This document shows, one piece after another, positions 25,978 through 35,219 of a DNA stretch of 51,676 nt. How positions within the stretch are numbered: the first letter of the stretch is position 1; the number at the start of each line of letters is the position of its first letter. This stretch comes from Promethearchaeota archaeon (GTDB lineage Archaea > Asgardarchaeota > Lokiarchaeia > Sigynarchaeales > SOKP01), in NCBI GenBank assembly GCA_004524425.1, contig SDNN01000002.1, positions 1-51,676 of the forward strand, given 5' to 3'. A program made the translations under genes and the position numbers. Under the pieces are notes generated by a model. That model was not told the origin of the DNA and searched no databases. It saw only the letters and a program-made list of their open reading frames with translations.

Positions 25978-27489
25978 TTATTTCGAAATTTTACCACAAA
26001 ACTCGCTGTATTTTGCAATAACATCGAAACATTTTATGGGATAATCCCATAAATCGAAAATAGGAATATTTTCTTTCATGAATACCCTTGCCCAATCATT
26101 TGAATAGCCTTGAGGACAAATGTAAAAGATAGGAAATGATTTTCTCCGAGCAATTTTCTGCATTGGTTGTAAAAAGGATTTATTCATTACGTTATTGGTC
26201 ATTTGTTCAAAAAACTCAGGAATTTCTCCTCCAGATTTTCTGACAATGTCTAAAACTTCTCTGACACCCCACGCAGCGTACATGACAATTCCGTCTACTT
26301 CTCCAGACTTTATCATGAGTTTTGGAATTCGTATGTATTTATCATGCATGCTAAAGGAAAAAGTAAGATCAAGAGGATTATCAATATTGGCTACATCCGG
26401 AACGTAATCTTTAAGCTTTGATTTCAACTCCTCTGAAATCTCAGGGACCACTAATCCAAATTTTTCCGCAGTCTTAGCCATCATAGCACCACAACCTCCT
26501 GAATCGGTTATAATGCCTAATCTTTTACCCTTTGGAAAAATTCCACTGGAAAAAGTCCTAAGGAAATACATGAAATCTTTTATGAAAAACGTGGAGATTA
26601 CTCCAGTTTCTTGAAAAACTGCTTCAAATATCTTGTCTTCACCGGCAATGGCCCCTGTGTGCCCCATAATTGATCTCGTGGCAGCAGCTGTACCTCCTGC
26701 ATAAATGGCAACGATTGGCTTTTTAGGTGTGATCTGCTTTGCTAATTCAATAAATTCTTTTCCTCTCTTGATCTCCTCAATATAGAGCCCAATAACTTCC
26801 GTCTCGGGATCTTCCTTTAAATATTGTAAACAATCAACCAAATCTATGTCATCTTCATTACCTATAGAAAAAGATTTACCAATTTTCACGCCAATTTCTT
26901 TACATCTCCAAAAGATATGAGATGCGATGGTTCCCGAATGAGCAATAATTGAAATATTACCTCTCTCAGGAGTTTCATAAATCCACATGGTATTGAAACT
27001 CTTTTTTTGAAAATCTGGATATTTATACCATGCATTGTAAATACCAAGGCAATTCGGACCAATGAATCGTATTTCGTATTTTTTACTGATTTCCATGATG
27101 CGATCGAATAATTGTTCATTTCCTACCTCTCGAAAACCACCACTGGTAATAATGGCCTTTTTAATACCCTTTTGCCCACATTCCTCTAATACCTGTGGTA
27201 CTATATCTGGTCTTAATATGATATGAGCTAAATCGGGAGTCTTTGGCACATCCAAAACGTTCTTGTAAGCTTTTAATCCTTGAATCTCTCCTAATTCGGG
27301 ATGAATGGGAAAAATCTTATCCGTTGGAAATCCTCCTGCTATTATATTCCTTAACATCATGGCGCCCATTGTGCCGACAAACTCATTATTTGCTCCAAAT
27401 ATGGTGATACTTTCAGGATTCAGAAATTCATATAAAAAATGATCTTTAACTTGTTTTTTAATTTGATTTTTGGACAATTTAATCAACAC
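25978..27489 (-). CDS. ADP-forming acyl-CoA synthetase alpha-like protein (copy 1)
   Basis: 503 residues. Domain 1 is a CoA-binding Rossmann fold (ESITIFGANNEFVGT, then HPELGEIQGLKAY and FIGPNCLGIYN); domain 2 has AHSGTIASH and the phospho-His loop SIMGHTGAIAGED; a third part (from about 330, GIITDSGGCGAMM) is the second CoA-ligase-type domain. This corresponds to the alpha subunit of ADP-forming acyl-CoA synthetases. The ATP-grasp beta part that makes ATP is missing here and no beta-subunit gene is in the window. The start is a GTG at 27489. A paralogue follows upstream. Confidence 0.85.
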   Translation of the reverse strand: MLIKLSKNQIKKQVKDHFLYEFLNPESITIFGANNEFVGTMGAMMLRNIIAGGFPTDKIFPIHPELGEIQGLKAYKNVLDVPKTPDLAHIILRPDIVPQVLEECGQKGIKKAIITSGGFREVGNEQLFDRIMEISKKYEIRFIGPNCLGIYNAWYKYPDFQKKSFNTMWIYETPERGNISIIAHSGTIASHIFWRCKEIGVKIGKSFSIGNEDDIDLVDCLQYLKEDPETEVIGLYIEEIKRGKEFIELAKQITPKKPIVAIYAGGTAAATRSIMGHTGAIAGEDKIFEAVFQETGVISTFFIKDFMYFLRTFSSGIFPKGKRLGIITDSGGCGAMMAKTAEKFGLVVPEISEELKSKLKDYVPDVANIDNPLDLTFSFSMHDKYIRIPKLMIKSGEVDGIVMYAAWGVREVLDIVRKSGGEIPEFFEQMTNNVMNKSFLQPMQKIARRKSFPIFYICPQGYSNDWARVFMKENIPIFDLWDYPIKCFDVIAKYSEFCGKISK

Positions 27490-27569
27490 ATATATTCAAT
27501 ATATTTCTAATTTTTAATACAATATTTTAATTAAAAGATTTTATCTTAAATATTAGAGTATAGAAAAGA

Positions 27570-29075
27570 TTAAGAAGCATTTCTCTGACGATATTGAGCA
27601 TAATTGACTAGCATATTGAGACATTTAGGAGGTTGATCCCATAATTCAAACATGGGAGTGTCATGTTTAAGAAATTCACGATATCCCGCAAAGGTAAATA
27701 ATTGTGGTCCACTATAAAAAAGAGGTACTGATTTTTTGTGGACTAATCGCTGAATGGGGTCAATTATCATGTCATAAAAGGTCCCGATAAATTGTTTCAT
27801 TTGTTCATCTAATGGAGCACCAGATTTCTCAACGACATTAAAAACATCACCGAAATCGAAGATACCATCAAAAAGAACGCTATCCACCTCTCCTGATTTA
27901 ATAATTAATTTGGGTAAAGTAACATAAAAGTCAAAAAAGTTCTTGAAAAAAGTAATATCTATTGGATTTGAACCGCTTGCGGTATGTGGAATGTATTTTG
28001 AAATTTTGGCTTGTAATTCTTTAGAGAATTCGGGGACTTTTAATCCATATACTTCACACATCTTCGTCATGATAGCAGCAGAGCCACCTGAATCGGTTAT
28101 TATTCCAACCCGCTTGCCTTTTGGGTATACATTATATTTTTGAGCATATGATAAGGTCCTGAGGAAATAGAAAAAGTCATTAATAGAAGTAGTGGATATA
28201 ATGCCCGTTTCTTTAAACACGGCATCATAAATTCTCGTATCACCCGCAATTGATCCGGTATGGCTCATGATCGATCTAGCTGCAGCATTAGTACCTCCTG
28301 CATATATGGCTACAATTGGCTTTTTTGGTGTAAGTTCCTTCACTACTTTGATAAATTTTTCTCCTCGTTTAATTTCCTCAATGTATAACCCAATGACGCT
28401 TGTTTGGGGATCTTTTTTAAAGAAATCTAAGATATCAACAATATCAATATTTTTTTCATTTCCTACTGATAAGGATTTACCAACTTTGGCTCCAATATGA
28501 TTACAAATCCAAGAAGTTTGCGCAGCTATGGTACCTGATTGACTTGCAATGGAGATATTGCCAACAGAATGGGGATTATAAATCCAAAACGTATTTATGT
28601 AATCCTCTTGGCTTTCAGAACCATACCACCCATTAAATACTCCCAAGCAATTTGGGCCTATAAACCTAATATCATATTTTTCTGCAATTTCATCAATCTT
28701 TTCAGATAATTCCACTCCGTCGGAGTGCCTGCTTTCTCTAAAACCTCCAGAAGTAATAATGGCTCGTTTTATCCCTTTCTTTCCGCATTCTTCTAATACT
28801 TGCGGTACAATTTGAGGTCGCAATATGATAAAGGCTAGATCCGGCGTTTCTGGTAACTCCAGCACTGATTTATAGGCTTTTAATCCTTGAACTGTTTCTA
28901 ATTTGGGATGGATGGGATATATGGTCCCCTTGAACCCGGCACGTAAATTCCGTAATTGCATTGACCCCATTGTCTGTAGGAGGTCATTATTTGCCCCAAA
29001 TATGCAAATACTTTCTGGATTCAAGATTTTATAGAGAAAATGATTCTCTGATGGATTATCTATAATATTGGTCAA
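27570..29075 (-). CDS. ADP-forming acyl-CoA synthetase alpha-like protein (copy 2)
   Basis: 501 residues with the same three parts as copy 1: ESICIFGANNDLLQT, FIGPNCLGVFNGW, SQSGTIAAQTSW, SIMSHTGSIAGDT with the phospho-His, and GIITDSGGSAAIMTK. In copy 1 the SQSG of the CoA ligase loop is AHSG, while copy 2 keeps the usual SQSG; this may mean different activity. The start is a TTG at 29075, 8 bases after AAGGT. The 80-base gap between the two genes leaves room for a separate promoter. It is divergent from the sugar-symporter gene. Confidence 0.85.
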   Translation of the reverse strand: MTNIIDNPSENHFLYKILNPESICIFGANNDLLQTMGSMQLRNLRAGFKGTIYPIHPKLETVQGLKAYKSVLELPETPDLAFIILRPQIVPQVLEECGKKGIKRAIITSGGFRESRHSDGVELSEKIDEIAEKYDIRFIGPNCLGVFNGWYGSESQEDYINTFWIYNPHSVGNISIASQSGTIAAQTSWICNHIGAKVGKSLSVGNEKNIDIVDILDFFKKDPQTSVIGLYIEEIKRGEKFIKVVKELTPKKPIVAIYAGGTNAAARSIMSHTGSIAGDTRIYDAVFKETGIISTTSINDFFYFLRTLSYAQKYNVYPKGKRVGIITDSGGSAAIMTKMCEVYGLKVPEFSKELQAKISKYIPHTASGSNPIDITFFKNFFDFYVTLPKLIIKSGEVDSVLFDGIFDFGDVFNVVEKSGAPLDEQMKQFIGTFYDMIIDPIQRLVHKKSVPLFYSGPQLFTFAGYREFLKHDTPMFELWDQPPKCLNMLVNYAQYRQRNAS

Positions 29076-29210
29076 AATGAATACCTTAAATCTGAAATAT
29101 TTATTTCTTGTTTAAGAATAATAATTCAAGAAATTAATAACATCTTAAGAAATTTATTTTAAATATTAAAAATTTTAAAAATCATCAAATAATCAGATCA
29201 AGAATTAAAA

Positions 29211-30611
29211 ATGAATGAAACAGAGGTTGGAAGAACTAAAAAGTACGGAATGGGAGAAATCACCTCCTATAGCATGGCTCAAGGACTGGTAGAATTACTT
29301 CTGAATTCTTTCAATGCATACGTATTTTTTTTTTATGAGACTGAAATCCTGGTTAATGTGGGAATCTTAGCGTTAATATTTGTAATCTTTACAATTTGGG
29401 ATTCCATCAATGATCCTTTAATTGGAAATTTAACGGACCGTCCATTTAAGTTGACTCGAAAATTAGGTAGAAGATTTCCGTGGGTGGTTTTAGGTGTTTT
29501 TCCTTGGGCGATTCTTTATATCTTAATATTTACTCCTCCAGATGTTGATCCGAACAGCAATGTATTAATAATTGCGATATACCTATTGATTGTTTTATTT
29601 GCTTTTGATACTTTTTTAACATTATGGACCGTGAATTCTGAAGCTCTATTCCCTGCTAAGTTCCAAAGTATTGAAGAAAGAAGGAAGATTTCTGGAATGA
29701 AAGCATTTTGGGGAATAATAGGGATCGCCGCAGGAGTAATAATCCCTCCTCTATTTATAGAGTATAATAATAAGGAGTCATATATCATTCAGGCAGTTAT
29801 ATTGAGCATTTTGGCGGTCGTTATTGCATTTCTAATATTACCAGGGCATCGTGAAAATCAAGAATCAATTGATGAGTACTTAGACGCGAGTGGAGCTAGT
29901 AAGGAACGTATCTCATTTATTAAAGCATTAAAATCTGCACTAAAAAAGAAAAATTTTTTATTGATCGTGGCGCTTCACTTTTTTTATTACGTTTTGACAG
30001 GATTATTATTAGCATCAATGAATTATTTTATAAGATATAACCTTAAGGAAGATCCTGAAGCGTTTATTCTCGTAATGGGAGGGTATTTAATTGCTAGCTT
30101 AATTAGCTTACCAATTTGGGTAAAAGCCTCTCAAAAGGTTAATCACAACAAAAACATGATAACTGCGGGATCAATATTAATGGCTTTGATGACAATCCCT
30201 CTTATTTTCGTTACTTCTCTGTTAGCATTAATAATAACGGCAATGCTGATCGGCTCCATGGGAGGAATCTTTTTTGTCATGCAAGATGCTGTTTTTGCTG
30301 ATGTTGTTGATGAAACCATTGTTTTGGATGGTGAGAGAAGAGAAGGCACATATTTTGGCCTTAAAATCTTCTTAGCTCGACTTGCAAATATATTCGTTGC
30401 ATTGTCCATAGCAACTGTGCATATAATGACGGGGTTCAATCCAAGATCCACGGATCAAACACAATTAGCCCTCATTGGTATAAGAATTCATACGGGAGTT
30501 ATCCCATTAATTTCGCTATTAATTGGCTCGCTTCTTTTCTGGAGATTTTATGATATTACCCCTCAAAAAACAAGAGAAATAAAGTCTAAAATAAGGGAAT
30601 TAGGGCTTTAA
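29211..30611 (+). CDS. GPH-family (MelB-like) MFS symporter
   Basis: 466 residues, 12 predicted membrane helices. The N-terminal MGEITSYSMAQGLVELLL, IWDSINDPLIGNLTDRP with the key Asp pair, LGRRFPWVVLG and TVNSEALFPA are the pattern of glycoside-pentoside-hexuronide:cation symporters. The second half begins after a charged loop near 225 and contains MGGIFFVMQDAVFADVVDE. It probably brings in a sugar or sugar-like compound with Na+ or H+. Single gene; converges with dUTPase with an 7-base gap rich in T. Confidence 0.87.
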   Translation: MNETEVGRTKKYGMGEITSYSMAQGLVELLLNSFNAYVFFFYETEILVNVGILALIFVIFTIWDSINDPLIGNLTDRPFKLTRKLGRRFPWVVLGVFPWAILYILIFTPPDVDPNSNVLIIAIYLLIVLFAFDTFLTLWTVNSEALFPAKFQSIEERRKISGMKAFWGIIGIAAGVIIPPLFIEYNNKESYIIQAVILSILAVVIAFLILPGHRENQESIDEYLDASGASKERISFIKALKSALKKKNFLLIVALHFFYYVLTGLLLASMNYFIRYNLKEDPEAFILVMGGYLIASLISLPIWVKASQKVNHNKNMITAGSILMALMTIPLIFVTSLLALIITAMLIGSMGGIFFVMQDAVFADVVDETIVLDGERREGTYFGLKIFLARLANIFVALSIATVHIMTGFNPRSTDQTQLALIGIRIHTGVIPLISLLIGSLLFWRFYDITPQKTREIKSKIRELGL

Positions 30612-30618
30612 TTTTTTT

Positions 30619-31152
30619 TTATTTTTTACCAGTCGATCCAAATCCACCTAAACCTCTATCAGATTCAGGCAAATCCTCGGTTTCAATAAACTCATAATCA
30701 TGCATCTTTGCTAAGATTATTTGGCAAATTCTTTCACCTTTTTTTAAGGTAACTTCTTTATTGGAAAGATTTACTACTATTGCCATCCATTCATTTCTAT
30801 ATCCCGCATCTATTGTTCCAGGAGTATTCAATATCGATATACCTTCCCATAATGCTAGTCCGCTTCGGGGTACTACTTTGAAAAAATATCCCATCGGGAT
30901 TGCTGTAGAAAACCCTAAAGGACAACCGATTCTTTCTAAAGGTTTAAGCTTATATATATCTGAATCAATATCTATTAATTCTCGCTTTCCATTATTAACT
31001 ACTATTTTTTTAAAACCGTGAATTCTGGCGTCTGTTCCTGCATCACCTTTTTTTGAGGGTTTCGGCACTGCTACATCTGCTCTTAGTATTTTAAATGGTA
31101 TTTTTAAGGTACTTTTTCTTTTGCTTTTCGATTCTTCTGCTTTTTCTTTCAT
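30619..31152 (-). CDS. dut: dUTPase
   Basis: About 177 residues. The five trimeric dUTPase motifs are present: GDAGTDARI (1), VVPRSGLALWEG (2), LNTPGTIDAGYRNEW (3), KKGERICQIIL (4) and DRGLGGFGSTGK (5). It hydrolyses dUTP to dUMP and pyrophosphate. The chain has a Lys/Ser-rich N-terminal tail of about 20 residues and an insertion after motif 1 (about 20 residues). I use the ATG at 31152; a TTG six bases upstream is the alternative. Confidence 0.95.
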   Translation of the reverse strand: MKEKAEESKSKRKSTLKIPFKILRADVAVPKPSKKGDAGTDARIHGFKKIVVNNGKRELIDIDSDIYKLKPLERIGCPLGFSTAIPMGYFFKVVPRSGLALWEGISILNTPGTIDAGYRNEWMAIVVNLSNKEVTLKKGERICQIILAKMHDYEFIETEDLPESDRGLGGFGSTGKK

Positions 31153-31300
31153 GTTCAATCATTTTTTATTATTCTGGAAATTAAAAAAGAGTATTTATTA
31201 ATGAGCAATTTAATAAATAATAACATTAAAATAAATTAAAGCAAAAAGTATTAACATCAATGCATCAAAACAATACAAGTAATACCAAGGTACTTGACTA

Positions 31301-31756
31301 ATGCGAATAGAAAGATACGATCCAAGAAATGATAAAGAAGCCCTTAAAGCATTATTTGAAGATTTTATTCAAAATAAATCCTACTTTAAATCTAACTGGA
31401 ACAATTTTGAATATGAATTAAATAAGAGATTGTTAAGTCTCCAATATCGAAACTCCATGGTAATGGTTAAAGAAGACGAGAAAGCAGTTGGATGGGGCAC
31501 CTATACAATATTCAGGGATTATTTAGGGAATGATAGAGTCTTGATTCATCAAGTCCTGACTAGACGAGCAGATAGTTTTAAGAAAGGAATTGAAGAGATG
31601 ATTATAAGGGAATTAATGAGTTATGTAAAAAAGACCCTCCCAGATATTGAAAAAATTAACATCCTTTGTCCTGACTCAGATGCATCAATGAGGAGTCTCT
31701 TGATGAAATTGGGACTTAAAAAGTCAGAATATTTCTGGTATGAAAAAGAGATCTAA
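31301..31756 (+). CDS. GNAT-like acetyltransferase, tentative
   Basis: 151 residues with the beta-alpha order of GNAT proteins: RIERYDPRNDKEALKALFEDF, strand SMVMVKEDEKAVGWGTY, strand RVLIHQVLTRRADSFKKG where the acetyl-CoA loop would be, then a helix and a C-terminal MRSLLMKLGLKKSEYFWYEK typical of GNAT ends. The canonical Q/R-x-x-G-x-G/A loop is not clearly present (RADSFKKG at its place), so acetyl-CoA use is unproven. An AAGGT site lies 9 bases before the ATG. Confidence 0.6.
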   Translation: MRIERYDPRNDKEALKALFEDFIQNKSYFKSNWNNFEYELNKRLLSLQYRNSMVMVKEDEKAVGWGTYTIFRDYLGNDRVLIHQVLTRRADSFKKGIEEMIIRELMSYVKKTLPDIEKINILCPDSDASMRSLLMKLGLKKSEYFWYEKEI

Positions 31757-31830
31757 TTTTTCCTTAATTTGTTAATGCTCCCCAATTTTTATCCTAAATT
31801 TAAAACACAATCATGGTTTTAAAATTTTAA

Positions 31831-31947
31831 TTAAGATTCTCGAAGAAATTTATTATGTAAATAACAACATATTATTATAATAATAAGTATTATCAAACCA
31901 CCAATCAGATACCTCGTGATCGTGTCCTCTAATCCATTTAACATCAT
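31831..31947 (-). CDS. Possible 38-residue single-span membrane protein
   Basis: A short frame in the 355-base gap between the GNAT-like and dodecin genes. It starts at tandem ATGs and reads MMLNGLEDTITRYLIGG, then a run of Leu/Ile of about 12 residues, two Cys, and a basic tail ending HNKFLRES before TAA. This is one membrane helix with a positive C-terminus. No ribosome site is visible. The AT-rich DNA makes Ile/Leu codons likely by chance, so this is a candidate only. Confidence 0.3.
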   Translation of the reverse strand: MMLNGLEDTITRYLIGGLIILIIIIICCYLHNKFLRES

Positions 31948-32111
31948 GATAATCAAATTCAGTTGATTTTATTTAGTAGTATATGATCAATAAGGTAAAT
32001 AAATTTTTAGAACAAAAAAAAAATTAATGAATAATTAGAGATTAGAATAATCATGGTTCTAAAGGCTACGACTCTATGTATTGGTCAATATATCCTTTAA
32101 ACTCTTCCAGA

Positions 32112-32318
32112 TTATCTTTCAATTTGAAAGTTTATCTGACATCGCACGCGGTAGATGAGCTTGTCAATATCTTCTTTTACTTTAACATCGCTTTCGATGA
32201 TCTGAATATTTCTAATACCGCGTAGCGTTTTTTTAGCTTCTTGATAACAATTCTTTAATGCATCCGCCCAATTGTTTTCAGAAGTGCCGACTAACTGAAT
32301 ACTCTTATAAACTGCCAT
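32112..32318 (-). CDS. Dodecin family flavin-binding protein
   Basis: 68 residues. MAVYKSIQLVGTSENNWADALKNCYQEAKKTLRGIRNIQIIESDVKV and the closing strand YRVRCQINFQIE match dodecins, which assemble into 12-mers and store flavins. The conserved Trp in NNWADA is the flavin-stacking residue. The start is supported by AGGTGA seven bases before the ATG. Single gene, divergent from the TPR gene. Confidence 0.93.
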   Translation of the reverse strand: MAVYKSIQLVGTSENNWADALKNCYQEAKKTLRGIRNIQIIESDVKVKEDIDKLIYRVRCQINFQIER

Positions 32319-32496
32319 TATGATTCACCTATTTTTATTGAATTTGTAATAATCAAATTCTGTCTGCTGATATATAAATCTTTCGCATATAAGAGCAAAC
32401 CAATCAAAAATTATTGGATTTTGAAATAGGAAGACATGATTATTATATTTTTTTTCACTACATAATCTAATACATTTAATTTGGTATGAAAGAGCA

Positions 32497-33135
32497 TTGA
32501 CAAAATATACGAAAATTATAGAAGAGGCCATCAAACTTAAGAAACAACAGAAGTTCGAAGAAGCTTTGGAATTATTAAATAAGATAAGAAACGAAGATCC
32601 AAACTCAGAGGAAGTAAAAAAAGCTTTAATTAAAATCCTTCTTGATTATGGGGGTTATCTTAATGATGAAATGGTTTTAGGAGGATATGATAAGGCCATA
32701 GTATATTTTAAAAAAATTATAGATTTAGATCCAAATAATTATCGAGCATGGTATAATTTAGGCATTGCCTATTTTAATATAGATAACCCAAAATTAGCTT
32801 TAGAATCGTATAAAAAGGCGTTGGAAATAAATCCCGATTACATGTATTGCTATTATAACATGGGTCTTTTTTTTGAGGTTGTGGACCAGGATTTTGAAAA
32901 GGCGCTCAAGTATTATGAAAAGGCATTGAGTTATGATGAAAATTTCATGTATGCCTTGAATGCGAGAAATGATGTCCGCAAAAAGCTTGATCTCTTAAAG
33001 ATGGACAAGTCATATAATCTGGAAATAGATACACCCTCGACGTCTGATACGGGAAATTTAAAGAAATGTAAAAAGTGCGGAACTTTAAATAGGGATTCAG
33101 CAAAATTTTGCGATAACTGTGGAGAGAAGTTTTAA
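32497..33135 (+). CDS. TPR-repeat protein with C-terminal zinc ribbon
   Basis: 212 residues. At least three TPR units are visible, the clearest being YDKAIVYFKKIIDLDPNN, YRAWYNLGIAYFNIDNPKLA and YMYCYYNMGLFFEVVDQDFE. After a short linker the C-terminal 25 residues form a zinc ribbon with CKKCGTLNRDSAKFCDNCG. TPR parts bind other proteins; the ribbon may bind protein or nucleic acid. No ATG is available: a TTG at 32497 is the first plausible start, with GAAAGAG before it, though the frame stays open some way upstream. Confidence 0.8.
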   Translation: MTKYTKIIEEAIKLKKQQKFEEALELLNKIRNEDPNSEEVKKALIKILLDYGGYLNDEMVLGGYDKAIVYFKKIIDLDPNNYRAWYNLGIAYFNIDNPKLALESYKKALEINPDYMYCYYNMGLFFEVVDQDFEKALKYYEKALSYDENFMYALNARNDVRKKLDLLKMDKSYNLEIDTPSTSDTGNLKKCKKCGTLNRDSAKFCDNCGEKF

Positions 33136-33275
33136 GTGAGCAATTATAACTGCTTTAGAATTATAGTCTCATCTTAAAAATACTCATAAAGCTCGATTTT
33201 TAAAACTAGAAGAATAGCAAACTTTCAAATATTAAATAAAAAGTAGAAAAATAAAAAAAATTGGATTAAATTTAA

Positions 33276-34586
33276 TCATACATCTGGATTTTCCAAAAGG
33301 ACCGCAACTCCTTGACCGCCACCACAACAGGCATTTGCTATACCATATTTTGCTTTTTGATCTTTCAAGATGCGGGCAAGTGTCCCTGGAAGCCTTACCA
33401 TGGTAGAACCAAGTGGATGGCCTATAGCTGTAGATCCGCCTTTAATATTGACTATTTTTTCAGGGATGTTGAAATAATGCATGCATCCAAGAGCGACAAT
33501 GCAGAATGCTTCATTAATTTCCCAGAAGTCAATTTGATCTGCTGTCATACCTGCATGTTTGAGAGCCATTTCGGTTGCAGGAATTGGTCCCCAGCCCATT
33601 ATGGTAGGATCGACGCCAGCCCAGCCAATTGATCTAACAATAGCCATTGGTTCAAGGCCTCTCTTTTTAGCTTCCTCTGCTTCCATGAGTACGGCAGCGG
33701 TTGCTCCCGCATTTAGGGGTGAAGAATTTCCTGCAGTAATTACACCATCTTTCCCGCCTTCTCTTTCAATGTAACCTTTTCGCCCACCAATATCCTCACC
33801 TTTCCAATTTTTCTTTAAAAAGAAAGGTTTTGAAAGCCTTCTCAATCCAGCAACACTCTCTAATTTAGATGGCCTTGCAGCCATATCTTTGGTGATCATC
33901 ATCTTTTCGTCGGGATTTCCCTCAGCATGTCCTTCAAGAGGGATTATCTCACCATCAAACCAACCCTTTTCTTGGTTTTCTACTGTGAGATTATGACTTC
34001 TAACTCCGAATTTGTCCAAGTCTTCTTTTGTATAAGCAGGAGTCAAATATTCATATAATTTTTGAGCTGTTTGCAACATGTTTGTCGTAGTAAGTAAGTC
34101 ATATTCCGGTCTATACCATTTATCTTTCTTATTAATCATCAGTAAATTAGGCTTGATGTGAGGATTAGATTTAAGATCCATGCCTACACGCGTCATGTGC
34201 TCGAAACCAGAGGAGAGACAGCATTTACTATAACCCAACATGATTTCCATCGCTGCCACGTGAAGTCCACTTCCCGCACTTCCGCATTGCCTATCTACAA
34301 ACAATCCAGGTACTTCTACGGGAAAGCTTGCCATGAAAAGAGGTAATCTTCCTCCATAGGTCCAATTCTCCCCCACGCCCATTGCTGCTCCAATCGTATA
34401 TTCATCGATGTCTTCCTTCTTAATACCTTTAGCAGCTAATTTATCGTCGAAGAATTTCATTAATAATTGTGCCATTAACTCGTCGGCTCTTTGATCTCCG
34501 AATACATCTCTCTCTGGAGTGCCTGGTCTGGAACGTGAAAAAGCAGTACGGGCATAATCAATTAACCATACTTCTTTAGTATCCAT
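33276..34586 (-). CDS. Thiolase (acetyl-CoA C-acyltransferase)
   Basis: About 436 residues. The acyl-binding Cys is in DRQCGSAGSGL near residue 97, WEINEAFCIVALG is the second motif, IKGGSTAIGHPLGSTM carries the catalytic His, and NACCGGGQGVA carries the second Cys near the C-terminus. It condenses or cleaves acyl-CoAs at the 3-oxo position. The length and the inserted region with MITKDMAARP favour a degradative (type II acyl) thiolase rather than acetoacetyl-CoA synthesis only. An in-frame GTG at 34598 is the alternative start. No 3-hydroxyacyl-CoA dehydrogenase or enoyl-CoA hydratase gene is in the window. Confidence 0.93.
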   Translation of the reverse strand: MDTKEVWLIDYARTAFSRSRPGTPERDVFGDQRADELMAQLLMKFFDDKLAAKGIKKEDIDEYTIGAAMGVGENWTYGGRLPLFMASFPVEVPGLFVDRQCGSAGSGLHVAAMEIMLGYSKCCLSSGFEHMTRVGMDLKSNPHIKPNLLMINKKDKWYRPEYDLLTTTNMLQTAQKLYEYLTPAYTKEDLDKFGVRSHNLTVENQEKGWFDGEIIPLEGHAEGNPDEKMMITKDMAARPSKLESVAGLRRLSKPFFLKKNWKGEDIGGRKGYIEREGGKDGVITAGNSSPLNAGATAAVLMEAEEAKKRGLEPMAIVRSIGWAGVDPTIMGWGPIPATEMALKHAGMTADQIDFWEINEAFCIVALGCMHYFNIPEKIVNIKGGSTAIGHPLGSTMVRLPGTLARILKDQKAKYGIANACCGGGQGVAVLLENPDV

Positions 34587-34781
34587 TTTTTCAATCACTT
34601 TATTTTTTTTTATAAAATAAGATAGTATTATTCGTAAGTTAGGGAATTACGAAAAAATATTAAAGTTTTTGATAAATGCATATTCATACTCAAAAATCTA
34701 ATGATGAATAATGGAAATATCGCACAAGTTATTAATAAATAATTAGGTTTTTTTTTAATTTATCATGTTTTAAGTTTAATT

Positions 34782-35204
34782 ATGTCTAGTTCAAACCAGA
34801 AAAATGGAAAGGACCCAATAATTTCGATTATTGCAGGGAGTACCTCAGATAAAAAGGTCTATGAAAAAGCAGAGAACGTGTTAAGAGATAATAATATCTC
34901 TTATGAGCTTAAAATATTATCAGCTCATCGAGATCCTGAAGAATTAGATATCTATGTGAGAAATTGCAAATCTTTGATATACATCGCCGTAGCAGGTTTA
35001 GCTGCTGCTTTACCTGGAGTGATTGCTTCAAAAACAGACAAACCCGTGATAGGTGTTCCAGTGAGTTCTAAACTAGGGGGGCTCGATGCTTTGTTATCAA
35101 TCGTGCAAATGCCTCCAAGGGTTCCAGTTGCCTGTGTTGGCATTGATAGGGGGGAAAATGCGGCCTATCTCGCCATAAAAATTTTAAGTCTATTGAATAA
35201 GTAA
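34782..35204 (+). CDS. purE: PurE-family AIR carboxylase / N5-CAIR mutase
   Basis: 140 residues. [15 protein letters not shown] is the phosphate loop, [11 protein letters not shown] the second motif, and [13 protein letters not shown] plus [21 protein letters not shown] the third. The usual SAHRTP motif reads SAHRDP here. PurE makes CAIR in purine synthesis, either from N5-CAIR or with CO2; the class cannot be told. rpiA follows after 15 bases on the same strand, so the two form a likely operon linked by ribose-5-phosphate chemistry. Confidence 0.9.
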   Translation: MSSSNQKNGKDPIISIIAGSTSDKKVYEKAENVLRDNNISYELKILSAHRDPEELDIYVRNCKSLIYIAVAGLAAALPGVIASKTDKPVIGVPVSSKLGGLDALLSIVQMPPRVPVACVGIDRGENAAYLAIKILSLLNK

Positions 35205-35219
35205 GGATGGTTACTCAGG

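Noticed and set aside
33312..33774. Plus-strand frames opposite the thiolase gene
   Set aside because: Fully antisense to a well-supported thiolase; sequence has no domain character.
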